Shown in pieces: positions 1 to 8,832 of a stretch of DNA of 64,000 nucleotides. Every line of letters starts with the position of its first letter. Position 1 is the first letter of the stretch. Under the pieces are notes generated by a model, which was given only the letters and a program-made list of their open reading frames with translations, searched no databases and was not told the origin of the DNA. The DNA lies in contig NZ_BDBV01000073.1 of NCBI RefSeq assembly GCF_001613165.1, positions 1 through 64,000 on the forward strand, read 5' to 3'. A program made the position numbers and the translations under genes. Origin of the DNA: Nocardia mexicana NBRC 108244 (GTDB lineage Bacteria; Actinomycetota; Actinomycetes; Mycobacteriales; Mycobacteriaceae).

Positions 1-274
1 AGGTCGTCGCCCCGGCCCCGGTCTGAGAACGCGGGCGCGGGTTCACCTGCCCACCAATCGAACTCGCGCCCGGGTGCCGTCCGTGCATGCACCCGTCCTG
101 TCCCGTTTCGCCAGCGGGCCGGGGCGGGTGTATGCGTTTGCGCAGTGCGCCAACGGTTCTCCGGGCCTGGCTGGTCGGACTCTCCGTCGCACACGCCCGC
201 GGTGAAGGTGTCTCACTCTCCTCGCCGTGATGTTCGTCCACAGCGGTTCTCTCGCGGCGGGAGCCCGCGGATCG
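1..274. other. No gene recognised
   Basis: I see no convincing coding region, RNA gene or repeat here. The open frames crossing it have no recognisable protein similarity and no good ribosome binding site. The stretch lies beyond the 3' end of the truncated TetR remnant. A gene whose body lies left of the window cannot be excluded. Confidence 0.5.
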
Positions 275-745
275 TTACGCTCGCAATGCCTCGATTGCTG
301 TGTCGATCGCGGCCAGTGCCGCTGCTTTGTCCAGACCTGCCCTCGATACGAGCGAGAGGCCCTGTACTACGTACAGCAGCAGCTGGGCCTGAGCTTCGGG
401 ATCGGTGGTGCGGGTGACTTCCCCAGTGGCCTGGGCACGGCGGAGCGCGTCGGCGACGATCTCGGTGAACCGGCGATAGCAGCTGGTGGCCACTTCGGTG
501 GCGTCGGCGTCGCCGGGGACGAGTTCGGCGGTGGTGTTGCCGACCATGCAGCCGCGCGGTGTGCCCACATCGGAGATGAGTTCGTCCAGGCGTGCCGGGT
601 GGGTGAGGATCTCGCGAAGCGCCGGCAGGACGGGATCGCTGCCCAGGGCGGTGGTCAGGTGCCGCTCGTAGACCTCCCAGTAGAGCCGGACGGCGTCGAG
701 ATAGAAGCGGCGCTTGTCGCCGAAGGTTCCGTAGAGGCTGCCGCC
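275..745 (-). pseudogene. TetR-family regulator, C-terminal remnant
   Basis: Read on the minus strand, this frame enters a TetR protein in the middle of its helix-turn-helix (motif GSLYGTFGDKRRFYLDA) and runs through an intact-looking ligand-binding domain to a TAA stop at 275-277. The first ~40 residues, including the start codon and most of the DNA-binding domain, are missing. Upstream of the homology the frame stays open only as low-complexity Arg/Pro-rich shadow sequence. The break at about 742-746 coincides with the first recognisable residues of an SDR fragment on the other strand. A TetR and an SDR that were once divergent therefore seem to have lost both 5' ends and the shared promoter in one deletion. 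It is unlikely to make a functional repressor. Confidence 0.8.
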
Positions 746-850
746 ACCGAGATGGCGAAGGCGGCCGTCTACCTCGCCTCGGACGAGTCCGCCTACACCG
801 CCGGTACCGTGCTGCGCGTCGATGGCGGCATCGGCGAACTCGCCTATTGA
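746..850 (+). pseudogene. Short-chain dehydrogenase, C-terminal remnant
   Basis: The last ~34 codons of an SDR are clear: the segment EMAKAAVYLASDES followed by GTVLRVDGG is the conserved C-terminal end of classical SDRs (helix plus the V-D-G-G strand), ending in TGA at 848-850. Nothing upstream in this frame resembles the NAD(P)-binding TGxxxGxG region or the YxxxK active site; there the DNA codes for a TetR remnant on the opposite strand. It is therefore a non-functional tail left by the same deletion. Its stop overlaps the stop of the convergent HxlR gene by 7 nt. Confidence 0.78.
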
Positions 851-1203
851 TACAGCTCGGGCGGGACGGGTCGGCCCTCGTCGTCGACGGGGGCGCCGGC
901 CCATACGCGCAGTGCGTCCATCGCCGGGCCGAGCCCTCGGCCGGATTCGGTGAGCCGATAGGTCGCGGTGATCGGCGGCCCGGGATCGACCTCGCGCTCG
1001 ACCAGGCCGGCGCTCTGGAGTTCGGCGAGCCGCTCGCTCAACACCCGCTTGGACAGCGTCGGCAACGCGGCGTGCAGTTCGTTGAAACGGGCCGGGCGTT
1101 GGAGAAGCAGATCGATGAGCAGGCCCGTCCAGCGCTTGCCGAGCACGCCGAACGCCACCTCGGTGTACGAGCAGACGTTCAGCGGCGGCTGGCTTTCGGT
1201 CAC
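844..1203 (-). CDS. HxlR-family winged-helix regulator
   Basis: The 119-residue protein has the HxlR layout: an early Cys in NVCSYTEVAFGVLGKRW, a winged helix with RFNELHAALPTLSKRVLSERL, and the wing segment GLVEREVDPGPPITATYRLTESG. HxlR proteins are small DNA-binding sensors, often of electrophiles or redox state through the N-terminal Cys. A GTG start at 1203 is used. The gene is divergent from the amidohydrolase at 1279, with a candidate operator between them, and convergent with the SDR remnant, overlapping its end. It may originally have regulated the lost SDR, the amidohydrolase, or both; the sequence does not decide. Confidence 0.9.
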   Translation of the reverse strand: MTESQPPLNVCSYTEVAFGVLGKRWTGLLIDLLLQRPARFNELHAALPTLSKRVLSERLAELQSAGLVEREVDPGPPITATYRLTESGRGLGPAMDALRVWAGAPVDDEGRPVPPELYQ

Positions 1204-1241
1204 AACTCTCAGGATACGGGCGTAGGAACATTCTCCTCTCT

Positions 1242-1258
1242 GGTTGTAAAAAGTAACC
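1242..1258. promoter_or_regulatory. Candidate HxlR operator
   Basis: A short AT-rich inverted repeat (GGTT, nine bases, AACC) lies in the 75-bp gap between the divergent HxlR and amidohydrolase genes. A TAGTAT -10-like box follows at 1259-1264, which would start the amidohydrolase mRNA a few bases before its ATG. Position and symmetry suit a repressor site. The link to this HxlR protein is inference. Confidence 0.4.
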
Positions 1259-1278
1259 TAGTATGAAATTGTGGCGCA

Positions 1279-2526
1279 ATGAACTGTGGGCCCGGTGACC
1301 TCGCGCAGGTCGAGACTCCCGACTTCGTGCACGACCTCGTCATCCATCGTGCACACGTCTTCGACGGCCGCCAGGTGCGTGCCGGGCTACACGACATCGC
1401 GATCGACGGCGCGGAGATCGCCGCGATCTCGGCGCGGCCGCTGCGTGGCAGACAGGAGGTCGATGCGGCCGAAGGCTGGGTGCTGCCGGGACTGATCGAC
1501 ACCCACATCCACTTCTACGATGTTGTCGGGGTAACCGACCCGGGATCGATGCGAACGTTCGAGGAGAACGAGGTCCCCGGACGGCTCGAGTCGTTCCTTC
1601 GGCACGGAGTCACCACCGTCAAGTCGGTGGGCGACCCGACCGAGGCGATACTGCGGACACGATCCGAGATCGCCGCGGGCACGCTACGGGGCCCGCGCCT
1701 GCTGGCGACGGGCTGTGGCATCACCGGCCGTGACGGGCATCCCGCGGCCACGATCTTCGGCGGCAATCGCTGGGCGCGTGCACGATTCACGGGTGAGGTC
1801 GACAGTGTGAGGCAGATGCGTGATCTGGTGCATCATCTGGCCGACCGGAAAGCGGACGCGATCAAACTCCTGTCCGAGGGTGCGTGCGCGAGCCACGGCG
1901 CAGCGAAGTACGTCTGGCGCAACGCCGCCTTTCCCGGCGACGTCGAGCTCGTACGGCTTCCGCTCGATCAGCTTCGGGCGGGTATCGAGGCCGGGCACGA
2001 GCGGGGTCTGCGGGTGACCGTCCACACCAACCAGCAGGCCGCGGCACGCGAAGCGATCGAGGCGGGCGCGGACGGTCTGGAGCACGGCGTCACGGTCGAG
2101 CCCCTCACCGACCCGGCCCTCGTCGACCTGATGGTCGAGCGCGATATCACCTACACGCCGACGCTCTGGATCCACGACACAATCCATCCGGACTCGCGAG
2201 GCAACCTCGAAAAAGTCGGCGCCGCCGGCGTTCGCGTCGCTCTGGGCAGCGACACCTTCGCGGGTCGAGGCATGTACGGGGCCAACACGCTGGAGGAGGC
2301 CGAGTTGATGGTCGCGGCGGGAATGACGCCCCTCCAGGCGCTCGTCGCGGGAACCAGCGCAGCGGCACACCACTGCGACCGCCCCGATCTCGGCAGGGTC
2401 GCACCCGGCGCCCGCGCCGACCTGATCATGCTGACCGCCGATCCCACCCGGGACATCCGCAACCTTCGCCTACTCGGCATGACGATGCTCGATGGCGACA
2501 TCGTCATCGACAATCGCCGACGGTGA
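1279..2526 (+). CDS. Metal-dependent amidohydrolase
   Basis: The 415-residue protein belongs to the amidohydrolase superfamily, in the imidazolonepropionase/prolidase-like branch. Metal ligands are visible in order: HxH at His76/His78 (DTHIHF), a Lys196 that may be carboxylated (AIKLLSEG), His249 (TVHTN), His269 (GLEHG) and Asp325 (ALGSDTF). It ends with the usual C-terminal strand domain (GRVAPGARADLIML). The family hydrolyses amide, ester or cyclic imide bonds; the substrate cannot be read. The ATG at 1279 has no clear Shine-Dalgarno site and may be nearly leaderless behind TAGTAT at 1259. A GTG at 1327, giving a protein that begins at HDLVI, is an alternative start. It is divergent from HxlR. 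Confidence 0.85.
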   Translation: MNCGPGDLAQVETPDFVHDLVIHRAHVFDGRQVRAGLHDIAIDGAEIAAISARPLRGRQEVDAAEGWVLPGLIDTHIHFYDVVGVTDPGSMRTFEENEVPGRLESFLRHGVTTVKSVGDPTEAILRTRSEIAAGTLRGPRLLATGCGITGRDGHPAATIFGGNRWARARFTGEVDSVRQMRDLVHHLADRKADAIKLLSEGACASHGAAKYVWRNAAFPGDVELVRLPLDQLRAGIEAGHERGLRVTVHTNQQAAAREAIEAGADGLEHGVTVEPLTDPALVDLMVERDITYTPTLWIHDTIHPDSRGNLEKVGAAGVRVALGSDTFAGRGMYGANTLEEAELMVAAGMTPLQALVAGTSAAAHHCDRPDLGRVAPGARADLIMLTADPTRDIRNLRLLGMTMLDGDIVIDNRRR

Positions 2527-2597
2527 CGGGATGTCCGCCGAGAAGGGCATGTCAGGGCCTGTGGGCGGGTGGGGGAAATGTCCGTAGGCTGGGCGGG

Positions 2598-3002
2598 GTG
2601 GTTACGGATTCCAATCGCTTGCGGACACTGCGGGCATCGGTCGCGGAGCGGCCGACACTGAATCTCGCCTATCGGATCGCGGTCGGCGTGGTCGGTGTCG
2701 CGGTGCTGGTGGTGGGGATTCTGGCGATCCCGTACCCGGGGCCGGGGTGGCTGATCGTGTTCGCGGGGCTCGGCATTCTGGCGACGGAATTCGTGTGGGC
2801 GCACCGCACCCTGCATTGGACGCGCGGGCGGTACCGGCGGGTGATGGACTGGTACGCCGCGCAGGGCGTCGTGGTGAAGGTGCTGGGGGCGCTGCTGACC
2901 GCGGCCGTGGTGGTGGCGACGCTGTCGCTGCTGGGCACCTTCGGCTTGGTCGGCGGCTGGATCGGCCTCGACTGGGGCTGGCTGCGCGGCCCGCTGTCCT
3001 GA
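2598..3002 (+). CDS. PGPGW-family transmembrane protein
   Basis: This 134-residue protein starts at GTG 2598. It carries the signature IPYPGPGWLIVFAGLGILATEF of the actinobacterial PGPGW (TIGR02611-type) membrane proteins, placed between two hydrophobic segments at about residues 25-65, and a second hydrophobic pair near the C-terminus (KVLGALLTAAVVVATLSLLG). The family has no established function. It stands alone downstream of the amidohydrolase, with a 71-bp gap. Confidence 0.82.
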   Translation: MVTDSNRLRTLRASVAERPTLNLAYRIAVGVVGVAVLVVGILAIPYPGPGWLIVFAGLGILATEFVWAHRTLHWTRGRYRRVMDWYAAQGVVVKVLGALLTAAVVVATLSLLGTFGLVGGWIGLDWGWLRGPLS

Positions 3003-3324
3003 ACACCTGCCGGTGGTAGGCGTTCCGTGCGCGCGGGAGTGATTCGGGTGTGCGGCCGCAATCTGCGCGACGGGCGATCGTCCCAGGTAGCACAGGGTTT
3101 TCGGCGGTTGCGGGCGTGCCTGCGGAGTTCGGCTGTCGGACGGTCCTAGGCTGTGGCGCGACGGTCGGCGCGGTCGGACGCCGCTCTGCGCGACCAGTTC
3201 AGATTCTTCCGCGTCGCACGTCCGCGGCCCGGAGTTACGGAGGCAATCGCGGTGGCTCGACCGCCGCGGGCGTGCCAGGGTGGTAGTTGCAGATATTCGG
3301 CGAGTCGGCCGGGATCGGAGTCGG
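3003..3324. other. Intergenic stretch before the FhuF-like gene
   Basis: 322 bp without a supported gene. A -10-like TAGGCT lies near 3150 but no good -35 is apparent. I looked for an iron-regulator (IdeR-type) palindrome, because the next gene is FhuF-like, and did not find one. A GGAG motif at 3315-3318 is the ribosome binding site of the next gene. Confidence 0.5.
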
Positions 3325-4059
3325 ATGGACATGGTTGCGGAGTCGGCGGTGTCGCGGGGCACCGTGGTGCCGGGCACCATGCTGACGCGGCCGCAGTGGC
3401 TGGCCGAGCGCATCGCGGATATGGGGATCTCGTGGGGGACCGGCAATTCGCGGGTGGCGGGCACGCTCTGGTGGTGCATGGCCGCGTCCTCGCTGGTGGA
3501 CCCGATCGCCACCGCCTACGCCGAGGGCCGTGCCGCGCACCTCCCCGAACTCGAACACCTGCTGTGCGAGATCCGCCCGGACGGGGGAGTCGAGCGCGTG
3601 GTCCCCGCGGAGTGGGAATCGTCCCCGGCGAATCGTCCGGAGACGGATTCCTATACCGCCGTGTGCTGTCGTGCCGCCGATGCCGTCGGTCCCGAGTGCG
3701 GTGCCGACGAGGGCGGCGATGTCGGCCAGGCCCTGCGAAAGACGTTGGGGCGCATCATCCCGGCCGTCGCCGAGGTCTCCGGTGCGGGCGTCGCCTCGCT
3801 GTGGGCGGTGGTGGCCGACGCGATCGGCAATCGGGCCATCGACGCCGGTGACGCGGAGGCCGGGGCGCGCCTGGCCCGCGAGGTGGCGGGACGGCTCCCG
3901 GTCCCGCGGTTCGCCGATTTCGGCGGGCGGACGTTCGTCCGGCGCATCTCGTGCTGCCTGGTATTCGAGGTGCCGGGCTGCGAGATGTGCACCAGCTGCC
4001 CCAAACGTCCCGCGGCGCAGCGGCATACGCTGCTGAGCGAACTGGCGGCGCAGCGTTGA
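3325..4059 (+). CDS. FhuF-like 2Fe-2S ferric reductase family protein
   Basis: The 244-residue protein ends with the cysteine pattern C-C-x10-C-x2-C (SCCLVFEVPGCEMCTSCPK). This is the 2Fe-2S binding motif of the FhuF siderophore-iron reductase family. The N-terminal part is an FhuF-like fold with LTRPQWLAERI and a conserved GTLWWC segment. FhuF proteins reduce ferric iron in hydroxamate siderophores in the cytoplasm, so release of siderophore iron is the likely role. The start at ATG 3325 is chosen because GGAG sits six bases upstream; the frame remains open to 3280 without a binding site. No siderophore transporter or synthetase is adjacent. Confidence 0.8.
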   Translation: MDMVAESAVSRGTVVPGTMLTRPQWLAERIADMGISWGTGNSRVAGTLWWCMAASSLVDPIATAYAEGRAAHLPELEHLLCEIRPDGGVERVVPAEWESSPANRPETDSYTAVCCRAADAVGPECGADEGGDVGQALRKTLGRIIPAVAEVSGAGVASLWAVVADAIGNRAIDAGDAEAGARLAREVAGRLPVPRFADFGGRTFVRRISCCLVFEVPGCEMCTSCPKRPAAQRHTLLSELAAQR

Positions 4060-4275
4060 CCTCGAAAACGGATTGCCGGGTCCGCGGCACGGCGGTGATG
4101 ATGGTGGACATGCCGAGAGACCACACCGCGCGACGTCGAACGCCCGTCCGGCGTGTGACGGCGGGATCGCGGTCCGGCACGTCTTCGCACGCCGGTTAGG
4201 GCTTTTCGAGCCACCCCGCGCCGATCTCGAGGCGCGACAGGCCGGTCCATCGGCGCGCACTCGGCATGCTCCCGA

Positions 4276-4281
4276 TAGCAT
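4276..4281 (+). promoter_or_regulatory. Possible -10 box of thrS operon
   Basis: TAGCAT fits the actinobacterial TAnnnT -10 pattern and would give an mRNA leader of about 115 nt before thrS. No strong -35 hexamer is visible at the right distance. Confidence 0.35.
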
Positions 4282-4335
4282 GGTCGCGCCGGGGCACTTT
4301 TGCGTGTCCGGCCTGGACTTCCAGGAGTTCCAGCC

Positions 4336-4352
4336 GCGGGGAATCTCCCCGC
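4336..4352 (+). promoter_or_regulatory. Leader hairpin upstream of thrS
   Basis: GCGGGG and CCCCGC form a stem with a five-base loop, and an additional A-T pair closes the loop further. It sits ~50 bases before the thrS start, between the likely promoter and the GGAGAG ribosome binding site at 4391. It could be a translational or stability element. No run of T follows, so it does not look like a classical terminator. Confidence 0.35.
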
Positions 4353-4403
4353 ACCCGAAGCCGCGGGCACCCGCCCGCCCCGAATACCAAGGAGAGCGCA
4401 GCC

Positions 4404-6461
4404 GTGACCACCTCAGCCCGCATAACCCCAGCCGCCCTCGTTCGGGTGCCGGCCGGGACGACGGCGGGCGCCGCGGTGCGCGAGGCGGGCCTGCCGAGCA
4501 AGGGACCCGATGCGATCATCGTCGTCCGTGACGCCGAGGGAAACCTGAAGGATCTGACCTGGGTTCCCGACGCGGACGCCGAGGTCGAGCCCGTCGCCGC
4601 CGACACCGAGGACGGTCGCAGCGTGATCCGGCATTCCGCCGCGCACGTGCTGGCGCAGGCGGTGCAGCAGGAGTTCCCGGAGGCCAAGCTGGGCATCGGC
4701 CCGCCGGTCAAGGACGGCTTCTACTACGACTTCCAGGTGGACCGCCCCTTCACCCCCGAGGATCTGGCCAAGCTGGAATCGCGGATGAAGAAGATCGTCA
4801 AAGGCGCGCAGCGGTTTTCGCGCCGGGTGGTCGAGGTCGAGGAGGCGCGCGTCGAACTGGCGAAGGAGCCGTTCAAGCTGGAGCTGATCGGTGACAAGTC
4901 GGGCATCGACGATCCGGAGGTCATGGAGGTCGGCGGCAACGAGCTGACCATCTACGACAACCTCGACCCGCGCAGCGGCGAGAAGGTGTGGGGCGATCTG
5001 TGCCGCGGCCCGCACATCCCGACCACCAAGTACATCCCGGCGTTCAAGCTGACCCGCAGTTCGGCCGCCTACTGGCGCGGTGACCAGAACCGCGAGGATC
5101 TGCAGCGCATCTACGGCACCGCGTGGGAGTCGCAGGAGGCGCAGGACGAATACCTGCACCTGCTGGAGGAGGCCGAGAAGCGCGATCACCGCAAACTGGG
5201 CCTGGAGCTGGACCTGTTCTCGTTCCCGGACGAGCTGGGTTCGGGCCTGCCGGTGTTCCACCCCAAGGGCGGGATCATCCGCAAGGAGCTCGAGGACTAC
5301 TCGCGGCAGCGGCATGTGGATGCGGGCTACGAATTCGTCAACACTCCGCACCTGACCAAGGCCCACCTGTTCGAGACCTCCAAACATCTGGAGTGGTACG
5401 CGGACGGCATGTTCCCGCCCATGCACCTGGACGCGGAGTACAACGAGGACGGCACCGTCCGCAAGCCCGGCCAGGACTACTACGTCAAGCCGATGAACTG
5501 CCCGATGCACAACCTGATCTTCCGGTCGCGCGGCCGGTCGTATCGGGAGCTGCCGCTGCGGATGTTCGAGTTCGGGTCGGTGTACCGGTACGAGAAGTCC
5601 GGCGTGATCCACGGCCTGACCCGCGTGCGCGGCATGACCCAGGACGATTCGCACATCTACTGCACCCAGGAGCAGGTGAGCGAGGAGCTCACCCGCATCC
5701 TGCAGTTCGTGCTGGGCCTGCTGAAGGATTACGGCCTCGACGACTTCTACCTGGAGCTGTCGACCAAGGATCCGAAGAAGTACGTCGGTTCCGACGAGGT
5801 CTGGGAGGAGGCCACCGCCACCCTGGCGCGGGTGGCCGAGGGCTCCGGCGTGGACCTGGTGCCCGATCCGGGCGGTGCCGCGTTCTACGGCCCGAAGATC
5901 TCGGTGCAGGTCAAGGACGCGCTGGGCCGCAACTGGCAGATGTCGACCATCCAGCTGGACTTCTTCGAGCCGGAGCTGTTCGAGCTGGAATACACCGCCT
6001 CCGACGGCACCAAGAAGCGCCCGGTGATGATCCACCGCGCGCTGTTCGGCTCGATCGAGCGGTTCTTCGGCGTGCTGACCGAGCACTACGCCGGTGCGTT
6101 CCCGGCGTGGCTGGCGCCGGTGCAGGTGGTCGGCATCCCGGTCGCCGACGCGTTCCTGCCGCACCTGGACGAGGTCGTGGCCCGGCTGCGCGCGGCCGGG
6201 GTGCGCGCGGAGGTGGATCGCAGCGACGACCGGATGCAGAAGAAGATCTTCAACCACACCGGCCAGAAGGTGCCGTTCATGCTGCTCGCTGGCGAGCGCG
6301 ACGTGGAGGCGGGCGCGGTGAGCTTCCGGTTCCGCGACGGCACCAAGGTCAACGGCGTCCCCGTGGCCGATGCGGTCGCCACCATCGTGGACTGGATCCG
6401 GCGGCGCGAGAACGCCTCGCCCACCGCGGAAGGATTCCAGATCCGGACCGGTGGGGAATGA
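4404..6461 (+). CDS. thrS: Threonyl-tRNA synthetase
   Basis: The 685-residue class II synthetase charges tRNA-Thr with threonine. In order it has an N-terminal TGS domain (~1-65), the editing domain with the zinc-type HxxxH motif at His77/His81 (IRHSAAH), the catalytic core with MNCPMHNL and [12 protein letters not shown], motif 3 near the end of the core, and a C-terminal anticodon-binding domain. The length is normal. The GTG at 4404 is chosen because GGAGAG lies nine bases upstream; an in-frame ATG at 4266 would add 46 residues of low-complexity leader. It heads an operon whose next ORF overlaps by four bases (ATGA). Confidence 0.97.
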   Translation: MTTSARITPAALVRVPAGTTAGAAVREAGLPSKGPDAIIVVRDAEGNLKDLTWVPDADAEVEPVAADTEDGRSVIRHSAAHVLAQAVQQEFPEAKLGIGPPVKDGFYYDFQVDRPFTPEDLAKLESRMKKIVKGAQRFSRRVVEVEEARVELAKEPFKLELIGDKSGIDDPEVMEVGGNELTIYDNLDPRSGEKVWGDLCRGPHIPTTKYIPAFKLTRSSAAYWRGDQNREDLQRIYGTAWESQEAQDEYLHLLEEAEKRDHRKLGLELDLFSFPDELGSGLPVFHPKGGIIRKELEDYSRQRHVDAGYEFVNTPHLTKAHLFETSKHLEWYADGMFPPMHLDAEYNEDGTVRKPGQDYYVKPMNCPMHNLIFRSRGRSYRELPLRMFEFGSVYRYEKSGVIHGLTRVRGMTQDDSHIYCTQEQVSEELTRILQFVLGLLKDYGLDDFYLELSTKDPKKYVGSDEVWEEATATLARVAEGSGVDLVPDPGGAAFYGPKISVQVKDALGRNWQMSTIQLDFFEPELFELEYTASDGTKKRPVMIHRALFGSIERFFGVLTEHYAGAFPAWLAPVQVVGIPVADAFLPHLDEVVARLRAAGVRAEVDRSDDRMQKKIFNHTGQKVPFMLLAGERDVEAGAVSFRFRDGTKVNGVPVADAVATIVDWIRRRENASPTAEGFQIRTGGE

Positions 6462-7087
6462 GAGAACGGACCGTGGACGAGGCCGTGTCACCACAGAATT
6501 CGACGCCACCGCCGGATCCGGCTCACCCGGAGCAGATCATGGATACCGGCGCGGGTGATCCGGACCGGCTGCAGCGGCTCTGGACGCCCTACCGGATGTC
6601 CTACATCACCGGAGCCGTCGCGGACCGCGACGCGCGAAAGGCGGAGGAGCCCAAGAAGTCCGGGCATCCGTTCACCGAGATTCCGAAGATGACCGATGAG
6701 GACGGCCTGGTCGTCGCGCGCGGCGAATGGGTGTACGCGGTGCTCAACCTGTACCCGTACAACCCCGGCCACATGATGGTGGTGCCGTACCGCCGGGTGG
6801 CCAACCTCGAGGACCTCACCGCCGAGGAGAGCGCCGAACTGATGGCGTTCACGCAGCGGGCGATCCGGGTGATGAAGCAGGTGTCGCGGCCCGAGGGTTT
6901 CAACGTCGGGCTGAATCTCGGTGGGGTGGCGGGCGGTTCGCTCGCCGATCACTTGCATCAGCACATCGTGCCGCGCTGGGGCGGCGACGCGAACTTCATC
7001 ACCGTCGTCGGCGGGGTGAAGGTGATGCCGCAACTGTTACGGGAGACCAGGGCTCTGCTGGCTACAGCTTGGAAGGACGTCGGGTAG
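6458..7087 (+). CDS. HIT-family Ap4A phosphorylase-like protein
   Basis: The 209-residue protein has the histidine triad HLHQHIVP (His165, His167, His169), preceded by the conserved [17 protein letters not shown] segment. Family and position match the mycobacterial diadenosine tetraphosphate phosphorylase (Rv2613c) found between thrS and pgsA. That enzyme splits Ap4A, a by-product of aminoacyl-tRNA synthetases. Its ATG overlaps the thrS stop in ATGA, so translation is likely coupled. A second ATG at 6539, with GGAG eight bases before it, is an alternative start. The first ~35 residues are poorly conserved. Confidence 0.88.
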   Translation: MRERTVDEAVSPQNSTPPPDPAHPEQIMDTGAGDPDRLQRLWTPYRMSYITGAVADRDARKAEEPKKSGHPFTEIPKMTDEDGLVVARGEWVYAVLNLYPYNPGHMMVVPYRRVANLEDLTAEESAELMAFTQRAIRVMKQVSRPEGFNVGLNLGGVAGGSLADHLHQHIVPRWGGDANFITVVGGVKVMPQLLRETRALLATAWKDVG

Positions 7088-7088
7088 C

Positions 7089-7757
7089 GTGCTCAGCTTC
7101 TTCGGTCGTGAGACATTCGCCAAAGCGACTGCGCCCCTGGGCAAGGCACTGGTGAGTACCGGGCTCACGCCCGATGCGGTGACGCTGATCGGCACCACGG
7201 CCTCGATCGTGGCGGCGGTGACGCTGTTCCCGACCGGTCACCTGTTCTGGGGCACGATGGTGATCTGGCTGTTCGTCATGTTCGACATGCTGGACGGGGC
7301 GATGGCCCGCGCCCGCGGCGGCGGCACCAAATACGGTGCGGTGCTGGATGCCACCTGCGACCGGGTGGCCGACGGCGCCGTCTTCGGCGGACTGGCCTGG
7401 TGGTCGGTCTACCACGCGCAGAGCAAGCACCTGTTCGTCGCGACGCTCGTGGTGCTGGTGACCTCGCAGGTGATCTCCTATGCCAAGGCGCGCGCGGAGG
7501 CCAGCGGCCTGTCGGCCGACGGCGGCCTCATCGAGCGCCCGGACCGCCTGGTGATCGTGCTGGTCGGCGCGGGGTTCACCGGAATCGGGGGCTACTGGGG
7601 CATCGAATGGCTCAGCTACGCGGTGTATCTCGCGATGTACGTGCTGGCGGTGCTCAGCGTGGTGACGGTGGTCCAGCGGGTACTGGCGGTGCGCAATTCG
7701 GCGGGCGCGCGCGACGTGATCGCGATGCCGGGCAAGGCGCGCGAGGCGGGACAGTGA
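7089..7757 (+). CDS. pgsA: Phosphatidylinositol phosphate synthase
   Basis: The 222-residue membrane protein of the CDP-alcohol phosphotransferase family carries the complete D-x2-D-G-x2-A-R-x8-G-x3-D-x3-D motif, with Asp66, Asp69, Asp87 and Asp91 (FDMLDGAMARARGGGTKYG, then D-A-T-C-D). In mycolata the enzyme at this position joins CDP-diacylglycerol and inositol-1-phosphate to give phosphatidylinositol phosphate, the precursor of PIMs. Several membrane segments follow the motif. It starts with GTG one base after the HIT stop, and the PIM acyltransferase and pimA follow. Confidence 0.94.
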   Translation: MLSFFGRETFAKATAPLGKALVSTGLTPDAVTLIGTTASIVAAVTLFPTGHLFWGTMVIWLFVMFDMLDGAMARARGGGTKYGAVLDATCDRVADGAVFGGLAWWSVYHAQSKHLFVATLVVLVTSQVISYAKARAEASGLSADGGLIERPDRLVIVLVGAGFTGIGGYWGIEWLSYAVYLAMYVLAVLSVVTVVQRVLAVRNSAGARDVIAMPGKAREAGQ

Positions 7758-7839
7758 CCGGCCCCCGTCGTTCCGGGATGGCAACAGCGGCGCGGGCCGG
7801 GACGACCGCGGCCGAGTCGGCTACGTAAGGGCGCACTAC

Positions 7840-8832
7840 ATGACTGACCTGAAATCCGCGCTGACCGATAAGGCGTACGCGGCCGGATGGCGGCTGGTGC
7901 GGGCGCTGCCCGAGCGCACGGCCCGCCGGCTGTTCGACGCCGGTGGCAATTGGGCGGGACGGCGGGCGAACGCCGCCACACACCGCGAAGGTGTGCCGAA
8001 TCAGTTGCGCCGCAACCTGGCTCGAGTTGTCGGTGTCGATCCGATGGACGTGCCCGACGACCTGATCCGCGACAGCATGCGGTCCTATGCCCGCTACTGG
8101 CGCGAGGCGTTCCGGCTGCCGACGATGGATCACGCGGCGCTGGTGAAGTCGCCGCTGATGCCGATGCCGCTCGGCATCGAGAATTTGGAACAGGCGCTGG
8201 CGGAGGGCCGCGGGGCGGTGCTGGTGCTGCCGCACTCGGGCAACTGGGATATGGCCGGGGTGTGGCTGGTCCAGCACCACGGCGGACTGACGACCGTGAA
8301 CGAGCGGCTGCGGCCGGAGTCGCTGTTCGTGCGGTTCGTCGCCTATCGCGAACGCCTGGGCTTCGAGGTGTTCCCGCTCACCGGCGGCGAACAGCCACCG
8401 TTCCCGCAATTGGCGGATCGCCTGCGGCACAACAAGGTCGTCTGTCTGTTGGGGGAGCGCGATCTCACCGGCCGCGGTGTGCCGGTGACGTTCTTCGGCG
8501 AACGCACCTGGCTGCCCGCGGGCGCCGCCAAACTCGCGATCGAGACCGGCGCCGCGCTGCTGCCGGTGCACACCTGGTTCACCACCGACGCCGACGGCCG
8601 GGAGGGCTGGGGCATGAAGGTCGGTGCGGCCGTGGACGTTTCGGGTGGCGTCGCGGCGGCAACCCAGACGGTAGCGGACCGGTTCGCGGAGAATATCGCC
8701 GCGCATCCCGCCGATTGGCATATGCTGCAGCCGCTGTGGGAGGCCGATCTCTCCGACGCTCGCCGGGCCAGGATCGCCGCCGCGCAGGCGGCGCGGGCGG
8801 ACAACGCGGTCGCGGGAGACGATGCGGAATGA
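7840..8832 (+). CDS. PIM acyltransferase (PatA-like)
   Basis: The 330-residue protein belongs to the LpxL/HtrB acyltransferase family. It shows the HxxxxD-type motif PHSGNWDMAG, an ERD segment (LLGERDLTGRG) that supplies the second catalytic acid in PatA, and VPVTFFGERTWLPAGAAKLA. In mycobacteria the homologue between pgsA and pimA transfers palmitate to the mannose of PIM1/PIM2 on the inner membrane face. AAGGG lies eight bases before ATG 7840. Its end overlaps the pimA start (ATGA). Confidence 0.9.
   Translation: MTDLKSALTDKAYAAGWRLVRALPERTARRLFDAGGNWAGRRANAATHREGVPNQLRRNLARVVGVDPMDVPDDLIRDSMRSYARYWREAFRLPTMDHAALVKSPLMPMPLGIENLEQALAEGRGAVLVLPHSGNWDMAGVWLVQHHGGLTTVNERLRPESLFVRFVAYRERLGFEVFPLTGGEQPPFPQLADRLRHNKVVCLLGERDLTGRGVPVTFFGERTWLPAGAAKLAIETGAALLPVHTWFTTDADGREGWGMKVGAAVDVSGGVAAATQTVADRFAENIAAHPADWHMLQPLWEADLSDARRARIAAAQAARADNAVAGDDAE

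Larger units (their letters stand above)
4060..4403. other. Leader and promoter region of thrS
   Basis: 344 bp with no gene. It holds a possible promoter at 4276-4281 and a hairpin at 4336-4352 (listed separately). I looked for a T-box, the usual tRNA-sensing leader of some synthetase genes, but see no T-box core and no long specifier stem. Bases 4060-4270 show nothing I can name. Confidence 0.5.

Noticed and set aside
275-1279. A single 334-codon TetR gene
   Set aside because: Only the C-terminal ~155 codons resemble TetR. The rest is shadow frame behind HxlR and past the deletion junction.
3003-3324. Iron-regulator box before the FhuF-like gene
   Set aside because: A CCTAGGCTG segment is only a weak partial match to the IdeR palindrome.
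4060-4403. T-box riboswitch upstream of thrS
   Set aside because: No T-box core sequence and no specifier-type stem could be found.
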